The notes under the pieces are model-generated. The model saw nothing but the letters and a program-made list of their open reading frames with translations. It was not told where the DNA came from and made no database searches. The position numbers were made by a program, and so were the translations under genes. Source: Baffinella frigidus (lineage: Eukaryota > Cryptophyceae > Cryptomonadales > Baffinellaceae). From it: a stretch of DNA of 11,106 bases. Positions 5,801-11,106 of this stretch are shown here, piece by piece. The stretch is from positions 121,792-132,897 of the forward strand of contig MU646652.1 in the NCBI GenBank assembly GCA_026770585.1, in the 5' to 3' direction. The stretch's first letter is position 1, and each line of letters opens with the position of its first letter.

Positions 5801-5935
5801 ATGGCAACCTGTGACGCGTTTGCACCAGGCGTGCACACCTTACCGCCGAGCCCTCCGGGATTGCCTATGTTGGACAGCCAACCCCCAATCTTGCAGAAGC
5901 CCGCCCCTTGACCCCCCCTCCCTTTTCGCGCCAAT
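5801..5935 (+). other. Possible downstream exon of the membrane-protein gene
   Basis: Open reading ATGGCAACCTGTGACGCG.. gives MATCDAFAPGVHTLPPSPPG and more, to a TGA. Another frame after TTTGCACCAG gives TPYRRALRDCLCWTANPQSC. Both are plausible and neither is recognised. Confidence 0.2.
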
Positions 5936-5945
5936 GACTACCTCT

Positions 5946-6059
5946 GCCTGAGTCGGGTTGACTGATGTTCCTGTACTCGGAAGTTGGCGGATGTGTACCG
6001 CACCCCCGGGAATCAACTTCCAGTTTCTTCATCAGGAGGAGACCAGATCAACTCAGGCA
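5946..6059. repeat. Imperfect hairpin element
   Basis: TGCCTGAGT at 5946 pairs with ACTCAGGCA ending at 6059. Inside, CTGATG..GGAAGTTG pairs with CAACTTCC..CATCAG. The right end is partly repeated again at 6063-6086 (GAGACC..AGATTAACGCAGGCA), a short tandem duplication. Confidence 0.65.
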
Positions 6060-6086
6060 TTTGAGACCACCAGATTAACGCAGGCA

Positions 6087-6339
6087 GAGCTACAATATCG
6101 ACACACAGTGTCTCGAGGGCGTGCGTAGCCTCCTCGGAGTAGTCCTACCGCAGAACCCTGGTGCTGCGCTGATCCTTGTTCGCAAGTAACCTGTGTACGA
6201 AAGGACACCCTACGTTCAGCATCAGGCTGATTTCGGCGTTCCGTAGAGCCGTACAGTATCGCATACCGTAGCACCCTACGCAATTCTGAAATATTGTTGA
6301 CGCATAAATCAGGGCTGGACAGAGCAAGCCTGGGCAGCG
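6087..6339. other. No gene recognised
   Basis: A long minus-strand open frame covers this stretch but has no recognisable motif. Scattered CTACG/CCGTAG words occur near 6210-6285, similar to the core of the hairpin elements, but no clear element can be delimited. Confidence 0.3.
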
Positions 6340-6462
6340 CTAGCACAGAAACACGCCTTCGCCTGAGAGCAGACGGCCTTGGCTGGCGGCAGGGGGGGTG
6401 CGCTGGACGCGTTGGCGAATCATGCGCACCACCACGTTCGCGCCAACCTCCAAGGGCCCCAT
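6340..6462 (-). CDS. Coding-like 40-codon frame, strand uncertain
   Basis: ATG at 6462 gives MGPLEVGANVVVRMIRQRVQ, then RTPPAASQG and a stop at 6342-6340. The start is typical of a structured protein. The plus strand is also open and plausible here (ALDALANHAHHHVRANLQGP). No family recognised. Confidence 0.25.
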   Translation of the reverse strand: MGPLEVGANVVVRMIRQRVQRTPPAASQGRLLSGEGVFLC

Positions 6463-6614
6463 CCTCGGTGTGCCCCCCGCTCGCCCGAGGCCAGTCGCTC
6501 ACTCCCGAGTTCCCAACAGCGTGAAGGCAACACTGTGTCAAGCTATCAATTACCCGCACGCCCTCTCCCTCTCGATGCTCGTGCCGTGGAGCGACCCAAG
6601 TCCATCTCGGAACA

Positions 6615-6732
6615 TAACTGAATCCGTTCCTTTTTAATAGCAGGTTGAATAGGAGAAAGTAGTTAGGGCTTAGTAAATTTAATTAGGTCTCCTATTTAAA
6701 TGAAAACGCTAATTACAGAACTAATTCAGTTG
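6615..6732. mobile_element. AT-rich imperfect inverted-repeat element
   Basis: About 118 bases. AACTGAAT at 6616 pairs with ATTCAGTT ending at 6731, and AATAGGAGA at 6648 pairs with TCTCCTATT ending at 6696; the parts between are only roughly complementary. Much richer in A+T than its surroundings. Confidence 0.65.
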
Positions 6733-6783
6733 TCTTTCGAGATGAAAGTCATCGCAGAGGCCCTGCGTCTCCCGGACCTTTGA
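6730..6783 (+). CDS. Possible short terminal exon
   Basis: After ACTAATTCAG the plus strand reads LSFEMKVIAEALRLPDL and TGA. It looks like the amphipathic end of a protein. The acceptor would lie inside the right arm of the AT-rich element. No upstream partner exon can be assigned. Confidence 0.3.
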   Translation: MSFEMKVIAEALRLPDL

Positions 6784-6870
6784 AGAACTGGGGAATCTCC
6801 TAGAATTGAGGGAGACTAGCCTACTGTATTGAGCTTCGGTTGGCCTTGGCGATGAGAATATTCATGGACG

Positions 6871-7011
6871 AGGCCATGCAATTTAAACCGTGTGTTTGCT
6901 ATGTGGGGGTGAGTTTTGTCCCATGTTAAAGCTACGTCGATGCTAAAATAGCAATTTCTGGGAAAATCCACCCTCAAGATAGCATAAAAGGCGGTTTAAA
7001 TTGCATGGCCT
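6871..7011. mobile_element. 141-bp inverted-repeat element
   Basis: The left end AGGCCATGCAATTTAAACCG is exactly matched by the reverse complement of the right end. Weaker pairing continues inward (TTTGCTAT / ATAGCATAAAA, GTGGGGGTGAGTTTTG / AAAATCCACCCTCA). No target duplication is clear. Confidence 0.92.
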
Positions 7012-7240
7012 GGGACACTAGTATGCTGAGAATCGCGACGCGTGTGGTCTTCGCTCGTGATCCCTCTCACCGTACGTCAGGAGGTGCAGTTAGCATCCAT
7101 CCGGAAAATGCTCGTATGAGCGGCCGACACGGGGTGCAGTAGTGGCACAATGCGTAGCATGTGCGGCGCTGACGTTGGTTGGTCAGCAATAAATTATCAA
7201 TCTCTCCCGGTACGTTGGCGCGAATCTCTGTGGTTCTTCT
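7012..7240. other. No feature recognised
   Basis: No open frame of note on either strand, and no repeat matching the rest of the window. Confidence 0.5.
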
Positions 7241-7345
7241 CTGCGGAGGTTCTCTCTCACGATTCTTAGGCGCATAGGTTGTCTCTGACGATTATTATTG
7301 GGTGATTAGGATTTCTTTGACGATTCTTCTTCTCCGTCTTCTTCA
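7241..7345 (+). repeat. Loose TCT(C)TGACGATT repeats
   Basis: TCTCTCACGATTCTTAGG, TCTCTGACGATTATTATTGG and TTCTTTGACGATTCTTCT lie 30-35 bases apart. Further TGACGAT words occur at about 7445 and 7512. This is a degenerate, pyrimidine-rich tandem repeat. Confidence 0.5.
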
Positions 7346-7457
7346 TTACTCTCGATACAGGTCCTAATACAGGGTCTTTAGCCTTGAGTTGAGTGATACA
7401 ATAGTCTAAGAGCCTTAAGAACGGGCCCACCTCGGGGACGACTCTGACGATGCTCGG

Positions 7458-7504
7458 AGGTCCTAGGGGGGAGGATATTTCTTATGAGCGATGTACCCCG
7501 GTAG
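7458..7504 (+). mobile_element. Half copy of family E
   Basis: GGTCCTAGGGGGGAGGATAT, then TTCTTATGAGCGATGTACCCCGGTAG, matches the right half of the full family E copies. The left half is missing. Its last bases, CGGTAG, coincide with an acceptor-like border of the next exon-like block. Confidence 0.75.
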
Positions 7505-7620
7505 GTTTTCGCTGACGATTATGTGGCAAGTAGGTTGCTGGAGGAGCGTGACCACTTGCGGCGGGTGCTGGCCTTCTGTAAAGGCATATACGGCCACCTC
7601 GAGGAGGTCGGCAAAGACAG
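7505..7620 (+). CDS. Exon-like block between two half elements
   Basis: Reading (G)TTTTCGCTGACG.. gives VFADDYVASRLLEERDHLRR and then VLAFCKGIYGHLEEVGKDR. It has a charged, helical look typical of real protein and is bounded by GGTAG| on the left and ACAG|GCACCT on the right. No family recognised. After the inserted half element the same frame resumes with RHLPLPRHVTSG. Confidence 0.45.
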
Positions 7621-7724
7621 GCACCTCCCCCCACACAGAGGGCTACGAAAGAATTTTCGGGCACTGAGTGCCCGAGTTTCCGTTACCTTGTCCGTACGAA
7701 CCCCCCCTATGAGGCACCTCCCCC
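7619..7724 (-). mobile_element. Family C half element flanked by perfect 13-bp direct repeats
   Basis: The element, CACACAGAGGGCTACGAAAG ..to.. CCCCCTATG (7632-7711), is the reverse complement of the family C arm. AGGCACCTCCCCC occurs on both sides (7619-7631 and 7712-7724). Element plus one repeat is 93 bases, a multiple of three, so the reading frame stays open across it. Confidence 0.8.
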
Positions 7725-7784
7725 TTCCACGGCATGTCACGAGTGGGACTTTGATACGCGACGTTTGCACCGCCCAGTCCTGCA

Positions 7785-7822
7785 CAGGTTATCTGCCCCC
7801 GGTCAGGTTATGTGCCCCCGGT
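7785..7822 (+). repeat. 19-base tandem duplication
   Basis: CAGGTTATCTGCCCCCGGT is followed at once by CAGGTTATGTGCCCCCGGT, one mismatch. Confidence 0.95.
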
Positions 7823-8001
7823 CACTTTGCACACACCGCGCAACGATCACCTGTGCATCAAGCCCCTCTCTTTGCAAAGTCAACACGCATTCAATCGCCC
7901 ACAAATCTGTCAACTTATCCGGATTCCGGATTACAATATCTTGAGAAGTGCAGGAATAGTAGAAAGACTCATCAAAAACAACCCTGTGTGATACACGGGC
8001 C

Positions 8002-8093
8002 AACCCCCTATGTCTCTACGGATTGCCTACCGTAGGTTCCTAGGTTGTATCGCGCAGGGGTTATTCAAAATCCCTTCGAAGTCCGCTGTGTGG
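8002..8093 (+). mobile_element. Family B half element, copy 3
   Basis: AACCCCCTATGTCTCTACGG, then ATTGCCTACCGTAGG, TTATTCAAAATCCCTTCGAA and GTCCGCTGTGTGG. It matches 531-615 directly and 879-970 in reverse. Together with the C arm at 7632-7711 it would make one complete B/C element split by about 290 bases, or it is a separate half-element insertion. Confidence 0.8.
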
Positions 8094-8150
8094 TTCTTCC
8101 TCCCACCATCGTCACTTGCTCGATGCCATCCTGAGAAAATGTCGTAACTT

Positions 8151-8210
8151 CTGGGGATACAACCCCGTGTAGGACAACCGGAGCGACTTTACACGGGGCT
8201 GTATCCCCAG
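8151..8210. repeat. 60-bp hairpin
   Basis: CTGGGGATACAACCCCGTGT and A pair with TACACGGGGCTGTATCCCCA and G, with one mismatch in 21, around an 18-base loop. Confidence 0.9.
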
Positions 8211-8236
8211 ATAACTCGTGTCTGGAAATCGTGCAG

Positions 8237-8361
8237 CGCTGGAGTCTTCCCTCCTATTTCGAAATCATGAAAGCTGATTCGTGGCGAGGCGTGCGTTGGC
8301 TTCTTGGTACAGGGGTACCAAACTGCTTCCTCGCGGGTCAGATGCCCTACACCCTTCTCAG
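8237..8361 (+). CDS. Exon-like block, perhaps mitochondrial carrier family
   Basis: The acceptor-like TCGTGCAG and donor TCTCAG|GTGATC enclose 125 bases reading RWSLPSYFEIMKADSWRG, then VRWLLGTGVPNCFLAGQMPY and TLL. The run G-x-x-P-x(6)-QMPYTLLR is reminiscent of the part of phosphate-type mitochondrial carriers before a membrane helix (..QIPYT..K). This is a weak resemblance and the usual carrier signature is not complete. Reading through the donor meets a stop at once, which supports a splice border. Confidence 0.45.
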
Positions 8362-8417
8362 GTGATCGCCTACTCAGGTTGCCTCCTCGGGACCCCTTGA
8401 AGGCACCATCAACACCC

Positions 8418-8494
8418 TCAGCCCTAAACCCTAGTCCCTCAACCCTAAATCCTAAACCCTAAACCCTATGCCCTCTACCCTATACCCTATATCC
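8418..8494 (+). repeat. Interstitial degenerate telomere-type tract
   Basis: CAGCCCTAAACCCTAGTCCC, CCTAAATCCTAAACCCTAAA and then drifting units (CCCTATG, CCCTCTA, CCCTATA). It runs right up to the left end of the first family E copy. Confidence 0.85.
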
Positions 8495-8615
8495 TGCAGG
8501 GGTACCTCGCTCATATGAAACCGCCGCCCCCTGGGACCCTACAGTAGGACGATGCCTAGGGCCCTGTGGTCATAGGGGGGGGGGGGCGCTTTCTCATGAG
8601 CGAGGTACCCCTGTA
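8495..8615 (+). mobile_element. Family E hairpin element, copy 1
   Basis: 121 bases. The left end (TG)CAGGGGTACCTCGCTCAT pairs with the right end ATGAGCGAGGTACCCCTGTA. The centre has GGACCCTACAGTAGG and CCTAGGGCCCT. The left TA border is changed to TG. No coding capacity. Confidence 0.92.
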
Positions 8616-8874
8616 ACGGCAGTGGTCTCCTCCCGCAGTGGTAACGTGACTCGGATATTTCCTGTCATAGAAAACGCCTCGTCTCCACCCGCAGTCGCGT
8701 GATCCTGGTCGCTCAGTGGATTTGACCACTTTGACATTTGACCAGTTTGACCCCCCGCAGGCGGGTGATCAGCAGCGCTCCGGAGTGGAGCGCCTTCTTC
8801 TCAAAGGAGCACCAAAATGCCCACCTTGGAGAGTAGCCTTCGGACAACGTTCGTGTCGTGCCTGTGTGGGTATC

Positions 8875-8995
8875 TACAGGGGTACCTCGCTCACAAGAAA
8901 CCGCCTTCCCATTGGACCCTACAGTAGCCCTATGCCTAGGGCCCTACTGTGTTCCTAGGAAGGTGGCGTTTTCTTGTGAGCGAGGTACCCCTGTA
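8875..8995 (+). mobile_element. Family E hairpin element, copy 2
   Basis: 121 bases, TACAGGGGTACCTCGCTCAC to GTGAGCGAGGTACCCCTGTA. The ends are perfect, including TA on both sides. The compensating pair CACAAGAAA / TTTCTTGTG keeps the stem intact although it differs from other copies (CATAAGAAA). Confidence 0.94.
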
Positions 8996-9190
8996 GGCGC
9001 TAAGGGCATCCAAGGACGCAAGGTTATGACGATTCGCCAATGTAAATTCACTTAGGCCTCCGAAGCAAGGTCATCTTCACAGCCTGTCCATGCCTCGCCC
9101 CTGCAATCATTAAACTGTACATTTCATACCTTCGTGGGTGCGCGTCTTTCAGAAGGCGGCAGGGGCTCTGTGCGGCCGCGGTGTTAGTTT

Positions 9191-9345
9191 CGGAAGCTTC
9201 CAGCCCTGATGGTTTTTTTGGGACCTGAAGCGGATCAAACCCCCTCCACGCTCACCCCTTTTTCAGACTTTGAAAAATCAGGCCTCGAAAGGGGATTTGA
9301 TCCGCTTCAGGTCCCAGAAAAGCCATCCAGAGCTGGAAGCTTCCG
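9191..9345. mobile_element. 155-bp element with 55-base terminal inverted repeats
   Basis: CGGAAGCTTCCAGCCCTGAT, then TTTGGGACCTGAAGCGGATC and AAACCCC, pairs with the right arm GGATTTGATCCGCTTCAGGT, CCCAGAAAAGCCATCC, AGAGCTGGAAGCTTCCG. About 90% of the arm positions match. The short centre itself folds (CTTTTTCA / TGAAAAA). No other copy in the window. Confidence 0.93.
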
Positions 9346-9357
9346 TAACGAGTGTGT

Positions 9358-9539
9358 GCCACGGCAGGTCATTACTGGGAATTTCAGAGCGCAACATTTC
9401 ATTTCGTGGTACTGAATAGTACGTAGCCACCATCGATTTCGCAGCTACTCATCCTTTCCACGTCCGATCCAAATACAAAATTTCGGATCCGGGTACAATT
9501 TTTTAAAAAGACTTGCAGCTGAAATCTTTCACGCTGCCC
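9358..9539 (+). mobile_element. Family D element, copy 1
   Basis: GCCACGGCAGGTCATTACTG, then GGAATTTCAG, TTTCGTGGTAC, CCACGTCCGATCC, ATACAAAATTTC and GGGTACAATTTTT follow the same order as copy 2. The termini (GAATTTCAGAGCGCAA / TTGCAGCTGAAATC) are partly inverted. It begins 13 bases after the 155-bp element. Confidence 0.85.
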
Positions 9540-9789
9540 ACTGCCATGTACATGTAGGGTTCGCCTTAAAGGTGGGGATAATCATATGGTAGGATGGACG
9601 CGGCTCGCTCAGAACGCTACAACAAGGCCCGCGTGTCACACGGAATCATCTGTGCTTAGGTGCCCTCAGAGCCTAGATACCCACACTCGCGGCTCGCAAG
9701 CATACACCACCGGCAACACTCCGCCATCACCTTCAACACTCTTGTACTTCACACACGCCCCAACTCGCGCCTCGGCTCCCATCCGCGGC
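9540..9789. other. No gene assigned
   Basis: A short frame from 9594 (MDAARSERYNKARVSHGIIC, then A and stop) looks somewhat protein-like. The rest is low-complexity ACAC/CCAC-rich sequence. No repeat copies elsewhere in the window. Confidence 0.3.
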
Positions 9790-9893
9790 TATCCCTTGAG
9801 TGCCGGACGGGCAATTAATCACCGTAACTCGCCCTAGGCAGGTCCTAGGGCCGTACCGTAGGGCGTATGCACCTACTCGCCACTTGAGGGATA
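9790..9893. repeat. Weak inverted repeat
   Basis: ATCCCTTGAGTG pairs with CACTTGAGGGAT (10 of 12). Between them CGCCCTA..TAGGGCG and CCTAGG words occur, as in the other hairpins. It may be a decayed element. Confidence 0.35.
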
Positions 9894-9946
9894 TACGAGC
9901 AGCGGGAAAATCAGGTCCCACGTCGCTCGTAAATGTGGGGTGGTCC

Positions 9947-10067
9947 TACAGGGGTACCTCGCTCATGAGAAACTGCCTCCCCCTAAGACCCTACAGTAGG
10001 ACCATGCCTGAGGCCCTACGGTGGTCCTAGGGGGGGGGCAGTTTCTTATGAGCGAGGTAACCCTGTA
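9947..10067 (+). mobile_element. Family E hairpin element, copy 3
   Basis: 121 bases with TA at both borders. The right end has a GTAACCC variant of GTACCCC. The centre GACCCTACAGTAGGACCATG, then CCTGAGGCCCTACGGTGGTC, is in the same orientation as copies 1, 2 and 4. Confidence 0.93.
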
Positions 10068-10137
10068 AACTGATACCGAAAGCGACCCGCCGTGAGCATC
10101 GTCGATGCACCAAAATTCATAGGCTAACGTCCCAAAA

Positions 10138-10200
10138 ACCGGGTAGTTAAGCCTACGGTATTGCCTGCGGTAGGCCGTAGGGGCCTAGGGGGGGGTCCTA
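10138..10200 (+). mobile_element. Half copy of family F
   Basis: CCGGGTAGTTAAGCCTACGG, then TATTGCCTGCGGTAGGCCGT and AGGGGCCTAGGGGGG, follows the left arm of 2678-2812 closely, including the TATTG insertion. The matching right arm is absent. Confidence 0.8.
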
Positions 10201-10203
10201 CTC

Positions 10204-10308
10204 AAGATTAGATGGGCGTCGATGGAATGGCATGGCTACCCCTTCTGCACTCCACCCTCCCTCACTGCACCTGCCCGAGGGAAACGCGGGGTGAGCCACG
10301 TTAGAGCT
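10204..10308. other. Short unique interval
   Basis: No gene or repeat recognised between the family F half copy and family E copy 4. Confidence 0.4.
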
Positions 10309-10432
10309 TACAGGGGTACCTCGCTCATAAGAAACCGCCTCCTCCTAGGACCCTACAGTAGGCCTGTGCCTAGGACCCTGCGGCGATCCTACGGGGGGGG
10401 GGCACTTTCTTATGAGCGAGGTACCCCATGTA
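10309..10432 (+). mobile_element. Family E hairpin element, copy 4
   Basis: 124 bases, TACAGGGGTACCTCGCTCAT to ATGAGCGAGGTACCCCATGT and A. The right end has a one-base insertion (CCCCATGTA for CCCCTGTA). Same orientation as copies 1-3. Confidence 0.92.
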
Positions 10433-10520
10433 GGGGTCAGGGGGCGTGGGTTGTTTTCAGGGACAGTGGTGCGGGAGGCACGGTGATTGGTCAAGCACCA
10501 TCGCAGGAGGAGGGCAGCGA

Positions 10521-10641
10521 TACAGGGGTACCTCGCTCACAAGAAACGCCCAATCCCCTAGCATCGCCACAGGGCCCTAGGCATGGGCCTACTGTAGGGT
10601 CCTGGGGGGGGTTGGTTTCTTATGAGCGAGGTGCCCCTGTA
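10521..10641 (-). mobile_element. Family E hairpin element, copy 5, inverted
   Basis: 121 bases with TA borders. The centre reads AGGGCCCTAGGCATGGGCCT, then ACTGTAGGGTCC, which is the reverse complement of the other copies' centre. This copy therefore lies in the opposite orientation. Confidence 0.9.
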
Positions 10642-10674
10642 GTCTCAGACAGCGCGGGAAGGGCGGGTGCGAGG

Positions 10675-10863
10675 GCCACGGCTGGTCATCACTGGGAATT
10701 TCAGGACGCAACGGTTCGTTTCGTGGTACCAAATGGTACGTACTGACCTGGCGACACGTAACTCCTCGTCCTTTCCACGTCCGATCCGAATACAAAATTT
10801 CCGGACCCGGGTACAATTTTTCAAAAAGGCTTGTATCCTGAAATTGCGAGTTATGGCCTGGCG
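10675..10863 (+). mobile_element. Family D element, copy 2
   Basis: GCCACGGCTGGTCATCACTG, then GGAATTTCAGGACGCAA, and at the right end TTGTATCCTGAAATTGCGAG, then TTATGGCC. The ends pair at about 22 of 28 positions. The internal CCACGTCCGATCC and GGGTACAATTTTT are shared with copy 1. It starts 33 bases after family E copy 5. Confidence 0.87.
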
Positions 10864-10958
10864 AGGGAACGCCACCCTGGAGGGTGCTGGCAGGGGAGGC
10901 GGGTGGGGGAGAGGCTGAGCGCGTCTGTCGCAGCGTCGGACATTGCCGGCGGGAAGGC
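10864..10958. other. Unassigned GC-rich interval
   Basis: GC-rich sequence without a recognisable gene, between family D copy 2 and the terminal heptamer array. Confidence 0.4.
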
Positions 10959-11106
10959 GTGTTTGGTGTTTGGTGTTTGGTGTTTGGTGTAGGGTGTAGG
11001 GTGAAGGGTGTGGGGTGTAGGGTGTAGGGTGTAGGGTGTAGGGTGTAGGATGTGGGGTGTAGGGTTTGTAGTTTGTAGGGTGTAGGGTGTAGGGTGTAGG
11101 GTGTAG
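10959..11106 (+). repeat. Heptamer array, GTGTTTG to GTGTAGG (telomere-like variant)
   Basis: Four GTGTTTG units pass into GTGTAGG units with variants GTGAAGG, GTGTGGG and a TTTGTAG-containing stretch, in a steady 7-base period to the window edge. The unit differs from TTTAGGG by one base in rotated form (TGTAGGG), so it may be a degenerate subtelomeric array. Whether it continues is not visible. Confidence 0.93.

Noticed and set aside
6053-6559. 168-codon open frame on the minus strand
   Set aside because: GC-rich frame without motif or biased composition; it overlaps a better short frame in another phase and part of a hairpin.
8495-10641. CRISPR-like array of regularly repeated palindromes
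   Set aside because: Spacing is irregular (about 90 to 950 bases), repeats are 121 bases long with TA borders and one is inverted, and the context is a eukaryotic split-gene genome.
10222-10746. 174-codon frame with repeated YRGTSLIRN-like segments (also in frames near 8716 and 9800)
   Set aside because: The repeated peptide is simply the translation of the family E end TACAGGGGTACCTCGCTCA. Such predicted proteins would be artefacts of the repeat.
10959-11106. True chromosome end
   Set aside because: The unit is not the canonical telomere heptamer and is heterogeneous; the window edge gives no proof of a chromosome terminus.
1-11106. tRNA, rRNA or viral genes
   Set aside because: No cloverleaf with conserved TTC-A box, no rRNA core sequence and no viral replication or capsid motif was seen in either strand.

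Overview
The window looks like nuclear DNA of a unicellular, probably photosynthetic eukaryote. Genes are split by many introns with GT..AG borders. Short arrays of the plant/algal-type telomere unit CCCTAAA/TTTAGGG lie inside the sequence, and short inverted-repeat elements are packed very densely. I see no bacterial gene layout, tRNA, rRNA or CRISPR. Lineage cannot be fixed from this alone; a green or cryptophyte-type alga would fit, with low confidence.

Left part (about 470-4272, minus strand): the 5' part of a cullin-3 gene (BTB-CUL3-RBX1 ubiquitin ligase scaffold). The start codon is at 4272 and five exons are clear (4272-4195, 3957-3866, 3493-3403, 2323-2246, 715-623); a sixth is possible (506-472). 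Together they encode about 144 residues of the first cullin repeat. The rest of the gene lies beyond position 1. Its introns hold GA microsatellites, tandem repeats, a tandemly triplicated splice acceptor, a dead duplicate of exon 4, several hairpin elements, and one short intron (622-507) that is mostly half of a dispersed hairpin element.

Middle part (about 4273-6800): a 750-base interval that may be a divergent promoter, then on the plus strand the start of an unidentified type II membrane protein (ATG 5020, membrane anchor, Gly/Glu-rich stem). The gene appears to be interrupted by an inverted-repeat element at 5662-5797. Further short coding-like blocks follow, without recognisable function.

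Right part (about 6800-11106): mostly repeats. There are five copies of a 121-124 bp palindromic element with TA borders (family E), two copies of a second family (D), further one-off hairpin elements and telomere-like tracts. The window ends in a degenerate heptamer array (GTGTAGG). At least two exon-like blocks (7505-7620, 8237-8361) lie among these repeats. The first sits directly between a half copy of family E and a half copy of family B/C, so hairpin-derived pieces again coincide with apparent splice borders.

The main point of interest is the link between a modular set of hairpin elements (whole copies, half copies, a shared core with different ends) and intron borders. It resembles introner-type intron creation, but this is inference.
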